From Candidatus Margulisiibacteriota bacterium (GTDB lineage: Bacteria; Margulisbacteria; WOR-1; O2-12-FULL-45-9), in assembly GCA_030018645.1 (NCBI GenBank), contig JASEHX010000042.1, positions 1 through 9,929 on the forward strand: a stretch of 9,929 nt of DNA, written 5' to 3'. Both the position numbers and the translations under genes were made by a program. The notes beneath the pieces are model-generated. The model worked only from the letters and a program-made list of their open reading frames with translations. It was not told the DNA's origin and did no database searches. Of the stretch, positions 1 to 6,960 are shown one piece after another; within the stretch, counting starts at the first letter, position 1, and each line of letters opens with the position of its first letter.

Positions 1-167
1 TTAGTTATACTTATGATATTGCTAACGATTAGCAGGACAAGATAATGGACAAAAGAATGCAGCCACAAATAAAGGATCAAGAATGCAACATAACCAAAAA
101 CTGTATTCCAGCCGCCAACTAATAGGTAGTTTATCTTTTCCTGATGCTGTGAATATATTTGACGCAT
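1..167 (-). CDS. GtrA-like membrane protein, N-terminal fragment (runs off left edge)
   Basis: This reading frame opens with ATG at 167 and stays open for 55 codons to the window edge, so only the N-terminus is seen. It starts MRQIYSQHQEKINYLLVGGW and continues NTVFGYVAFLILYLWL. A short polar, basic N-terminus followed by YLLVGG-N-VFGY and a hydrophobic helix is the usual opening of GtrA family proteins (four-helix membrane proteins thought to flip polyprenyl-phosphate sugars). A second hydrophobic stretch begins at about residue 39. AGGA (176-179) sits 8 bases before the ATG. The gene follows a GtrB-like GT2 by 178 bp, and gtrA next to gtrB is the classical arrangement, which supports the call. 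Flipping a sugar made by this cluster is inference. The family call rests on about 40 informative residues. Confidence 0.75.
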   Translation of the reverse strand, partial: MRQIYSQHQEKINYLLVGGWNTVFGYVAFLILYLWLHSFVHYLVLLIVSNIISIT

Positions 168-170
168 AAT

Positions 171-347
171 TAATTTCCTAATTACCAAATTACCGAATTT
201 CCCAACAATGAATTTCTATTATATATCCTTGTTCGGACATTTTGATTGTTTAATTTCCTAATTAACCGAATTTAATAATTACCGAACAATGAATCTTTAT
301 TATACATACCTTATTCGGATATTCGGACATTATTAAATTCGGACATT
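171..347. repeat. Imperfect tandem intergenic repeat (about 80-bp unit, two copies plus a partial third)
   Basis: Two related units fill the gap between the GT2 and the GtrA-like gene. Matching anchors on the + strand are taatttccta at 171 and 251, aacaatgaat at 204 and 285, attata at 218 and 299, and ttcggacatt at 232, 322 and 338. Most anchors are 80-81 bp apart; the last is 90 apart because of a ttcggata insertion. The stop codon of the GT2 gene (346-348) lies in the final ttcggacatt copy. The same words recur at 8012-8053 beside rfbG, so this is a dispersed family. No open frame or clear hairpin terminator was seen here. Confidence 0.8.
218..223 (-). promoter_or_regulatory. Possible -10 box (TATAAT) for the GtrA-like gene
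   Basis: On the minus strand a perfect TATAAT sits 50 bases before the GtrA-like start codon, and a second copy lies at 299-304 in the other repeat unit. No good -35 hexamer is found at 16-18 bp spacing for either. The sequence is AT-rich, so chance matches are likely. If real, the repeat unit would bring its own promoter. The call is weak. Confidence 0.25.
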
Positions 348-1275
348 AAAAGTTAACCCTCTCTTTTTCGATCACTAACGGTCTTTTTAACACTTGGGTG
401 TGGATGGAGCCGATATATTCGCCAATGATGCCGATAAAGAACAGTTGGACGGACGAGAAGAAGAATAAACCAATGACTAATGGCGCAAGGCCTAACTCAA
501 ACCCGCTCCAGAAAATTAATTTGTAAATGAAATATATTAATGCAACAATGAAACTAAGCAAAGCTACAATGAAGCCCAACATTGTCGCCAGCCGTAATGG
601 GACTTTGGAATGGTTGGTAATACCCAGCATCGCCATGTCGTACAGCGAGTAAAAATTGTTTTTGGTAATACCCCGGCTACGTTTGGGCTGAACGTACTCA
701 ATTTTGGCAATGTCAAAGCCGATGTCGCTGATTAATCCGCGGAAATACGGATACGGATCATCGATTGTTCGTAATATTTCAATGACTTTCTTATCATAAA
801 GGCCAAAACCAGCGAAATTGGTAATTTGTTCAATTTCCGACAAACCGGAAATAATTTTATAGAATAGCTTCCTCACCCCAAACATGAAGCGCGATTCCTG
901 GCTCTTTTTCTTAACCCCAACCACAATCTTATATCCTTCTTCCCACTTTTTTACAAAATCAAGGATCAGCGGCGGCGGATCCTGCATATCAGCAGAAAGG
1001 GAGATGACAGCATCTCCCTTGGCTTGTAGAAGGGCATAATAGGGTGACCGAATATGCCCGAAATTGCGGGTATTAACGATAATTTTAACCTTGTGATCAT
1101 GGGCGGCGATATCTTTTAAGATGGGAACCGTTTGGTCTTTTGAAGCGTTATCAATAAAAATATGTTCGTAAGAATAGCCCGGCAATACGGCAAATGGTTT
1201 TTTTACCTGCTGGTAAATTTCAGCTACGTTGGCTTCTTCGTTAAAACAGGGCGTTACAATGCTGATTAGCTTCAT
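346..1275 (-). CDS. GtrB/DPM1-like family 2 glycosyltransferase with two C-terminal membrane helices
   Basis: A 309-residue GT2 enzyme of the kind that moves a sugar from a nucleotide donor to polyprenyl phosphate on the cytoplasmic membrane face. The N-terminal GT-A domain opens SIVTPCFNEEANV. It has the nucleotide-binding Asp in IDNASKD (D42), the RNFGH motif (about 70-74) and the metal/donor motif SADMQDPP (D96, D99). Two hydrophobic helices follow at about 229-255 and 262-288, as in GtrB, with a short basic tail. Length fits the family. The ATG directly follows the stop codon of the SDR gene (0 bp gap), and AGGAAG at 1281-1286 lies inside that upstream gene, so the two are probably translationally coupled. 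A GtrA-like gene follows. The sugar donor is unknown; a CDP-sugar from this cluster is an inference. Confidence 0.9.
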   Translation of the reverse strand: MKLISIVTPCFNEEANVAEIYQQVKKPFAVLPGYSYEHIFIDNASKDQTVPILKDIAAHDHKVKIIVNTRNFGHIRSPYYALLQAKGDAVISLSADMQDPPPLILDFVKKWEEGYKIVVGVKKKSQESRFMFGVRKLFYKIISGLSEIEQITNFAGFGLYDKKVIEILRTIDDPYPYFRGLISDIGFDIAKIEYVQPKRSRGITKNNFYSLYDMAMLGITNHSKVPLRLATMLGFIVALLSFIVALIYFIYKLIFWSGFELGLAPLVIGLFFFSSVQLFFIGIIGEYIGSIHTQVLKRPLVIEKERVNF

Positions 1276-2211
1276 TTAAACTTCCTTTGTCCGACAGTAT
1301 TTGATGCATTCGTCCTTTTCAATCACGCTTCGGTCAATCTTCGACAAATTTTGCTGGTAGTAATGATACAGCTCCCTTAACGCTACTTCAAATGGGGTGA
1401 ACTCGAAAGTTTTCAACTTGCTAAGGATGCGCTGATTTGAGGCGCTATACTCGGTATTTAATCCGGGATTTTTTATGATGATCTCGGAAGGCTTGCTGGC
1501 AATTTGATTTATCTTGTGGGCAATTGAGGCCAAGTCTATGGTTTTGCCGCAAACCGCGTTGTAATTTTTATACTTTGGCGTTTTATCAATAAAAGCGGCA
1601 ACCATTTTCAATAAGTCGTTTACGTAAATATAATCAAAAAATACGTTTTGGTTAATGGCGATTGGCAGGCCCAGTAAGTTTTTTACGATGGCGTTGGAAA
1701 TAAATTTAAATTCAAAGTCCTCGTATTTGCCAAATACCCCAAATAGCCGCAGATTAACCATATTTCTTGAATTTTCGATATACTTTAAAATAACGTATTT
1801 AGAAAAACCATAAGCATCGGCCGGGACATGTTTGTCAAAATATTCTTCAGACATTTTTGGCTGATAGTAACGGAGATCATATTCAGCCCCACTGCCAAAA
1901 TTGATAAGCTGCCTATTTCCATTTAAACAACGGGCTAAATTAAAAAACATGCGCAGATTCTGGGAAACCACGTCGGTTTTTCCGGCATCATAGCCGGTTT
2001 TGCGGGACCCGCCGACACTAGCGCCATGGATAATTACCTCAATTTTATTGTCGTTAATAAATTGGAAGACCTTATCCGAATCCAGCAGATCCAGCTCTTT
2101 GTGATAAGGATAAAACAGTATGTATTCGGCTGGAAAGTTTTTGCCAAGGTATTCGACCAGATTCTTACCGATAAATCCGCGTGCACCGGTGATAAGGATA
2201 TTTTTAGGCAT
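1276..2211 (-). CDS. Extended SDR: NAD(P)-dependent sugar epimerase/reductase
   Basis: A 311-residue extended short-chain dehydrogenase. The Rossmann motif TGARGFIG (G9, G12, G15) is at the N-terminus, HGASVGG at about 62-68, the catalytic Ser in FGSGAEY (S107), and the YxxxK pair in YGFSK (Y134, K138). HGASVGG and the general layout are closest, by eye, to the GDP-fucose synthase/WcaG and NDP-sugar 4-ketoreductase groups. Beside rfbFGH the natural role is the last reduction of a CDP-keto-deoxy sugar, comparable to RfbJ/abequose synthase or the YerF step of yersiniose synthesis; which of these it is cannot be told from sequence alone. The last 25 or so residues are polar and Cys-containing, and look like a lineage-specific tail. 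It overlaps the HAD gene by 8 bp (ATGCCTAA) and abuts the GT2 gene. Confidence 0.85.
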   Translation of the reverse strand: MPKNILITGARGFIGKNLVEYLGKNFPAEYILFYPYHKELDLLDSDKVFQFINDNKIEVIIHGASVGGSRKTGYDAGKTDVVSQNLRMFFNLARCLNGNRQLINFGSGAEYDLRYYQPKMSEEYFDKHVPADAYGFSKYVILKYIENSRNMVNLRLFGVFGKYEDFEFKFISNAIVKNLLGLPIAINQNVFFDYIYVNDLLKMVAAFIDKTPKYKNYNAVCGKTIDLASIAHKINQIASKPSEIIIKNPGLNTEYSASNQRILSKLKTFEFTPFEVALRELYHYYQQNLSKIDRSVIEKDECIKYCRTKEV

Positions 2212-2974
2212 TAAACAATCTCTTTATATCAGTTAATTTCTCGCATACATTTATCCCAGGCAATGTTTTTTTTGACATTAATATTGCGGGACAACCATAA
2301 CCTTGAGCCATCTTGATATCGCTCTCATAAGAATCACCAACAATTAACAGTTCGTCTCTATCCAAATTATGACTATTTAAAATTAATTCAATAATATATG
2401 TATTGGGCTTCCCAACGATATAGTCAATTTTCTTACCGCAAGCTGATTCAATAGCCGCAACAATTGGACCAGTTCCCGGCATTAATTTATTGTTATTTAT
2501 TGGATAATTAGCATCAATATTACTAGCAATTATCCTACAATTACTTTCTTTTATAATCGACGCAGTTTGAGCAAGCTTAGAATAAGAAAATTCAACATCA
2601 AGCCCAATTAAAACGGCTTTGATTAATGAAGGGTCAGAAGATATTACCAAACCAACAGAACTAAGCTCTTCAATAAAAGAAGGAGATCCAACAGGAAAAA
2701 CAGGATTTAAATTATTGTTTTTTGCATATAAAGCAGTAGCATAAGCAGAAGTATCTAAATTACTTAATTCTAATTTAAATCCCAGTCTCAATAATTTTTC
2801 ATATATTTCCTTGCGTGTCTTTCCAGAATTATTGGTAAAATATAAAATCTTTATGCCTCGATCAAATAAAAAATTAATTAAATCAATCGCCCCATCAACT
2901 ATTTGGTTGCCAAGATACAAAGTTCCATCTAAATCAAAGGCAACTGCTTTAATTTTTTCGCCAAATTTATTCAT
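2204..2974 (-). CDS. HAD-IIA family phosphatase (NagD/AraL-like)
   Basis: A 256-residue hydrolase with the full HAD set: motif I FDLDGT (nucleophile D14, acid D16), motif II FTNNS (T47), motif III Lys in VGKP (K189), and motif IV VGDSYESD (D214, D219). The long insert between motifs II and III (about 60-180) is the C2-type cap of subfamily IIA, which includes NagD, AraL and phosphoglycolate phosphatases. It probably removes phosphate from a small sugar or acid phosphate in the cytoplasm; the substrate is unknown. It sits between an aldolase and an SDR and overlaps both by 8 bp. A hand count of 2281-2940 gives about 31-32% G+C, well below spot counts of 38-58% in the ThDP gene. This AT-rich patch suggests a separate origin, although the overlaps show it is well integrated. 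Confidence 0.9.
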   Translation of the reverse strand: MNKFGEKIKAVAFDLDGTLYLGNQIVDGAIDLINFLFDRGIKILYFTNNSGKTRKEIYEKLLRLGFKLELSNLDTSAYATALYAKNNNLNPVFPVGSPSFIEELSSVGLVISSDPSLIKAVLIGLDVEFSYSKLAQTASIIKESNCRIIASNIDANYPINNNKLMPGTGPIVAAIESACGKKIDYIVGKPNTYIIELILNSHNLDRDELLIVGDSYESDIKMAQGYGCPAILMSKKTLPGINVCEKLTDIKRLFNA

Positions 2975-3782
2975 ATTCCCCGCCTGCCTCTTTGATTAAT
3001 TTATCATAGCGGGACTGCAGCATATCAATGCGGTGCTTGTCCTCATCATAAATCATTCCGTAAAAATCGCGTTTGTTCTTAAGCCACATCAGCTCAAAAC
3101 CAACTGCCTTAAGGATGCCCCGGTCGGCCTTATCGTTCAATGCCTCGGGACATTGGAAGATAATTTTCCTGGTTTCATAGCGGTCGAGCAATCCAGCCGG
3201 TAATTTTTTAAAGAAAGGCAGGGAAGCCGCAGATACTCCCCCTCCAATCACGCATTCAAGCTTTTTGTTTTTGGCTTTTTGCAAGAGATTTTTAGCAACA
3301 TCAAAGATTTTTTCCGAATTAATCTCTTCACGTGTCAAGCCCATTGAGCCAGTCATATCAACTCTTCCTAAAACAATCCCATTTAATTCGCTGATTACGT
3401 TTAATTCCAGCATTTGGTCAAAATTATTATAGCCCTCAATCGTTTCAATATTGATAAAAAACGAAACAGAATCTCTTTCATCGGCCGGGAAGGATTGTTT
3501 GGCGGCCGCCAGATACTTTTTTAAGGCATAGGGGGATTCAATCATCGGCGCAACAATTCGTGCCACGCCAATCGAGCGGGCATCATACATATCTTTTATG
3601 GCTTCACACCCTCCAATCTTAATGGTGAGGTCCAACCCTGCTTTTGTAATAACTTCTTTAAGACGCAGGGCTTCTTCCAGCCGTGTCCCTTCCGCTTCAA
3701 ACTCTGCCTTTATACCGACAACATGATGGTTTTCTCTAAGGTCATTCAAAACCTCGACCATTTTCTTTTCCAAATGATTCAT
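2967..3782 (-). CDS. HpcH/HpaI aldolase / citrate lyase family protein
   Basis: A 271-residue TIM-barrel protein of the HpcH/HpaI group, whose members make or break C-C bonds using pyruvate or acyl-CoA enolates with a divalent metal. The two metal ligands are recognisable: Glu in NIETIEG (E113) and Asp in LGRVDMTGSMG (D142). TIKIGGCEA (about 53-61) matches the barrel strand next to the active site. APMIES (78-83) is also typical. The C-terminal 50 residues are charged and helical. The ATG has a clear site, AGGAGA at 3789-3794, six bases away and overlapping the end of the ThDP gene. The stop overlaps the HAD start by 8 bp. Its pairing with a pyruvate-type ThDP enzyme suggests a shared C2/C3 chemistry; the exact reaction cannot be read from the sequence. 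Confidence 0.82.
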   Translation of the reverse strand: MNHLEKKMVEVLNDLRENHHVVGIKAEFEAEGTRLEEALRLKEVITKAGLDLTIKIGGCEAIKDMYDARSIGVARIVAPMIESPYALKKYLAAAKQSFPADERDSVSFFINIETIEGYNNFDQMLELNVISELNGIVLGRVDMTGSMGLTREEINSEKIFDVAKNLLQKAKNKKLECVIGGGVSAASLPFFKKLPAGLLDRYETRKIIFQCPEALNDKADRGILKAVGFELMWLKNKRDFYGMIYDEDKHRIDMLQSRYDKLIKEAGGEYE

Positions 3783-3785
3783 GCT

Positions 3786-5606
3786 TTATCTCCTTTTCTT
3801 TGCTGCCTCTTCAACGGGAGGGACCAGCATATTGTTTAAAAATTCTTCCCTGGGCAAGAAAGGGAACATATCTTCCAGCGGCTTAGACACCATGGTGCCG
3901 TCCGGTTTTTTCTCGGATGAGAGCTTTGGCTGGAATTTATAACCAGTCAACAAACGAACATCGCAGACAAAAGGTCCTGGCGAGTCAATTATTTTCCGCA
4001 CCTTTTCTCCCAGTTGAACATGGCTGTCCAGAACCCCACTGGACAATCCGTAGGCCGCCGCTACTTTTACAATGTCCGGGAAACTTACTCCGCTTTCCGC
4101 CGAGCTGGCTACATGACGCCCGCCGAAAAATGCATCCTGGGTCTGCCTGATTGAAATGTACCCCTGGTTATTTAGAACAAAAAGTTTAATTGGCAATTTA
4201 TGATGATAGACCGTTTGGAGTTCCTGGATATTCATCTGTAAGCTCCCGTCTCCCGCTAAACATATTACCCTCTTTTTACCGCGGGCAAAACAGGCTCCAA
4301 TGGCCGCCGGTAAATCGTACCCCATCGAAGCACAACCTGAATTCCAGAATATCCGCTGATTTTCTTTTACCTTGCCCGCCTGGAATAAAGTCACACAGGC
4401 TGTTCCATTGCCTGCTACCACCACATCCCCTTCTCTTAGGTTCTCGGTTAAACCTTGTATAAAATAATAGGGCTGAATTAATCCCTTTTGATTGATATAT
4501 TCTGGCAATACAACCGGATAGCGGACTTTTCTTTCCCGGCACCAAACTAGCCAATCTAACCTATTGATTGACTCCAAACTATTTATTTGTTTCTGTATTG
4601 CTAACAAAAATTCCTTTGTATCAGCACAAATTGCTAAGTCGGGTTTAACTGTTGGTTTATTGAGTTCGGTTGGATCAATATCAACCACAATTTTTTTTGC
4701 AGTTCGGGCATACGCCAACCAGTTATAACTAATTTGGCGAATATTATTACGCGTCCCAATAAATAAAACCAAATCGGCATTCTGCAGGGCAAAATTGCCC
4801 GCCCTATCCCCAATGGTCCCAATACGGCCGATAAATAAAGGATGATCAGACGGAATCAGGTCAAAGCCATTAAAACTAGATAAAATCGGGATCTGAAGTT
4901 TGTTTATAATCGAAAGAAATTCTTTCTGCGCTCCAGCAATCCTGATTCCATGTCCAGCCACAATGACCGGGCGTTTGGCTTTTTGCAATAATTTGATAGC
5001 TTTTTCCAGTTGGTTTGATGAAGGCGCTTTACGGTCTTTTATGGGAGGAAGAAAAGCAGTTAGCTTATTTTCGTTAATAATGGCCGCCTGCACATCTAGT
5101 GGAATATCCAGCCAAACTGGGCCGGGGCGGCCATGGGTAGCCAAATAAATTGCTTTACCTAAATGATAACGAATTGTTTTGGGGTCTTTGACCATGACCG
5201 CATATTTAGTGACTGGTTTAACGATATCAATAATGTTGATTTCCTGATCACCTAGCTGGCGCAGGCCAAGTTTAGGGCATGAAGCAATAGTCGTTTCAAA
5301 CTTCACCTGGCCGGATAAGTATAGACAGGGGATCGAATCAAGCCATTGACCGATCACACCGGTTAAAGTATTGGTTCCTCCCGGTCCACTAGTAACGACC
5401 ACCACCCCCATCTTACCTGATATCCGGGAATACCCTTCAGCCGCAATCGCCGCCGCCTGCTCGTGATGGGAACAAATATAATTGAGTTTGGGATGTTTAC
5501 CGACCGAATCCACTAAGTGCATCGCCCCACCGCCAGAAATCATAAAAACATCTTTGACCCCAATGCTGGCAAGATAATTGCAGATGTAATCGGTCAATTT
5601 AATCAT
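3786..5606 (-). CDS. ThDP-dependent acetolactate synthase-like enzyme, possibly YerE-type
   Basis: A 606-residue three-domain ThDP enzyme. The N-terminal Pyr domain has the GGGAMH loop and the activating Glu in SHHEQAAA (E49), followed by TSGPGGTN (72-79). A central domain holds GPVWLDIPLDVQ (162-173) and VDIDPTE. The C-terminal PP domain has the metal/ThDP motif GDGS (452-455) ending in NN (479-480). The tail FQPKLSSEKKPDG...EDMFPFLPREEF is a feature I associate with the version found in polysaccharide clusters. Beside rfbFGH it resembles YerE, which transfers a two-carbon unit from pyruvate to C4 of a CDP-3,6-dideoxy-4-ketohexose; decarboxylation of another 2-oxo acid is possible. I take ATG at 5606 as the start (MIKLTDY, 10 bp after the rfbH stop). 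A TTG at 5630 would add eight residues and overlap rfbH by 14 bp. Neither has a good Shine-Dalgarno site. Confidence 0.88.
   Translation of the reverse strand: MIKLTDYICNYLASIGVKDVFMISGGGAMHLVDSVGKHPKLNYICSHHEQAAAIAAEGYSRISGKMGVVVVTSGPGGTNTLTGVIGQWLDSIPCLYLSGQVKFETTIASCPKLGLRQLGDQEINIIDIVKPVTKYAVMVKDPKTIRYHLGKAIYLATHGRPGPVWLDIPLDVQAAIINENKLTAFLPPIKDRKAPSSNQLEKAIKLLQKAKRPVIVAGHGIRIAGAQKEFLSIINKLQIPILSSFNGFDLIPSDHPLFIGRIGTIGDRAGNFALQNADLVLFIGTRNNIRQISYNWLAYARTAKKIVVDIDPTELNKPTVKPDLAICADTKEFLLAIQKQINSLESINRLDWLVWCRERKVRYPVVLPEYINQKGLIQPYYFIQGLTENLREGDVVVAGNGTACVTLFQAGKVKENQRIFWNSGCASMGYDLPAAIGACFARGKKRVICLAGDGSLQMNIQELQTVYHHKLPIKLFVLNNQGYISIRQTQDAFFGGRHVASSAESGVSFPDIVKVAAAYGLSSGVLDSHVQLGEKVRKIIDSPGPFVCDVRLLTGYKFQPKLSSEKKPDGTMVSKPLEDMFPFLPREEFLNNMLVPPVEEAAKKRR
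3789..3794 (-). promoter_or_regulatory. Ribosome binding site for the aldolase gene
   Basis: AGGAGA on the minus strand lies six bases before ATG 3782 and overlaps the last codons and stop of the ThDP gene. It fixes the aldolase start and implies coupled translation of the two genes. Confidence 0.75.
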
Positions 5607-5616
5607 ATTTCTAATT

Positions 5617-6960
5617 CTAACTGCGGGCAAAAGAGTTTATCGTATCGACCATAAAATCTAATTGTTCTGTGCTTAGTCCCGGATAAACTCCCACCCAAAA
5701 GGTTTGGTTCATAATAATATCGGTATTGGTTAATTTGCCAACAACCCGATACCCCTTTCCCGTTTTGCGCATTTCATCGAAACAGGGATGCTTGATCATA
5801 TTGCCGGCAAATAGCATGCGGGTTTGGATCCCTTTTGCTTCAAGATACTGCACAACCTGATCGCGGGTGTATCCCGAATCTTCCTTTACCGTCAATAAAA
5901 ATCCAAACCAGCTTGGCTCCGAATTTGGAGTTGGCTCGGGTAAAATAAAGACATCTTGGGCTTTATTTAATCCCTGCCGCAGTTTAAGCCAATTCCGTTT
6001 TCGGGCAGCAATAAAAGAAGGCAGTTTTCCCAGCTGGGCGCAGCCGATGGCTGCTTGCAGATCGGTGGCTTTTAAATTGTAGCCGAAGTGCGAATAAACA
6101 TATTTGTGGTCATAGCCAAAAGGAAGTTCGCCAAATTGCTGCGTAAACCGTTTGCCGCAAGTATTGTCTTTGCCGGACGGGCACCAGCAATCCCTCCCCC
6201 AGTCGCGCAAAGAATTAACGATTTTATTGAGCAAAGGATCATTGGTATAAACCGCTCCGCCCTCTCCAGTGGTTATCATGTGTGGGGGATAGAAACTGGA
6301 TGTCCCAATATCACCAAAGGTTCCGGTGTATTGCCATTTTCCGTTATATTTATATTTCGATCCCAAAGCATCGCAATTATCTTCCAATAACCAAAGACCA
6401 TGTTTCTCACAAAAACTTTTAACCGCTTTAATATCAAACGGATTTCCCAGAGTATGCGCCAAAAAGACGGCTTTAGTTTTATTTGACCGAGCCTTATTTA
6501 ACTGGGAACAATCAATATTATAACTAGGAATGGCAACATCCACAAAAACCGGGACAGCTCCATATTGAATGATGGGCGCAATAGTGGTTGGGAAACCAGC
6601 CGCAACTGTAATTACTTCGTCCCCTTTTCTGATCCTTCTTTTGCCGAGCTTCGGCGAAGTTAACGCCATAAAAGCTAACAGATTAGCAGAAGACCCGGAG
6701 TTCACTAATGAGCAATATTTTATGCCCAAATACTTAGCTAATTTTTTTTCAAATTGGTCAACGTAGCAACCCGCTGTCAGCCAAAAATCCAGCGAAGCAT
6801 CCACCAGATTTGCAATTTCTTTTTCATCAAACACGCGGGCAGCATACGGGATGCGGTCGCCCGGCACATATTTTTTCTTGGCGGACAAATGCTTAACCTG
6901 GCAATGCTTAACTGCCGCTTGGATGGCTTTTTTTCTTAGCAACTTTTCGTTATTAGCCAC
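5617..6960 (-). CDS. rfbH: CDP-4-dehydro-6-deoxyglucose 3-dehydrase (E1)
   Basis: A 447-residue PMP-dependent, iron-sulfur dehydrase that removes the C3 hydroxyl of CDP-4-keto-6-deoxyglucose together with a reductase partner. It aligns from memory nearly end to end with RfbH/DdhC/AscC. The usual PLP lysine is His in [14 protein letters not shown] (H227), as in the family. The 2Fe-2S ligands are present as C196 (EDNC) and CxCx7C (C258, C260, C268). C196-C258 spacing is 61 residues rather than the 57 I recall for the Yersinia enzyme, explained by a 4-residue insertion near 202-210. Other family blocks seen are [21 protein letters not shown] and [12 protein letters not shown]. The start is GTG at 6960, overlapping rfbG by 8 bp, with only a weak upstream AAGA. 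No E3 reductase gene (RfbI type) is present nearby. Confidence 0.96.
   Translation of the reverse strand: MANNEKLLRKKAIQAAVKHCQVKHLSAKKKYVPGDRIPYAARVFDEKEIANLVDASLDFWLTAGCYVDQFEKKLAKYLGIKYCSLVNSGSSANLLAFMALTSPKLGKRRIRKGDEVITVAAGFPTTIAPIIQYGAVPVFVDVAIPSYNIDCSQLNKARSNKTKAVFLAHTLGNPFDIKAVKSFCEKHGLWLLEDNCDALGSKYKYNGKWQYTGTFGDIGTSSFYPPHMITTGEGGAVYTNDPLLNKIVNSLRDWGRDCWCPSGKDNTCGKRFTQQFGELPFGYDHKYVYSHFGYNLKATDLQAAIGCAQLGKLPSFIAARKRNWLKLRQGLNKAQDVFILPEPTPNSEPSWFGFLLTVKEDSGYTRDQVVQYLEAKGIQTRMLFAGNMIKHPCFDEMRKTGKGYRVVGKLTNTDIIMNQTFWVGVYPGLSTEQLDFMVDTINSFARS

Noticed and set aside
300..345. Rho-independent terminator after the GT2 gene
   Set aside because: No G+C-rich hairpin followed by a T run is visible on the minus strand downstream of the stop codon.
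171..347. CRISPR array or insertion sequence remnant in the left spacer
   Set aside because: The repeats are long, imperfect and only about two copies; no transposase fragment or terminal inverted repeats were seen.
4276..4822. Two minus-strand frames of 92 and 62 codons inside the ThDP gene
   Set aside because: They are alternative frames of a well-conserved enzyme gene and have no protein-like pattern.
5607..5630. TTG start at 5630 for the ThDP enzyme, adding eight residues
   Set aside because: The extra residues overlap the rfbH end and do not resemble family N-termini; MIKLTDY from ATG 5606 does.
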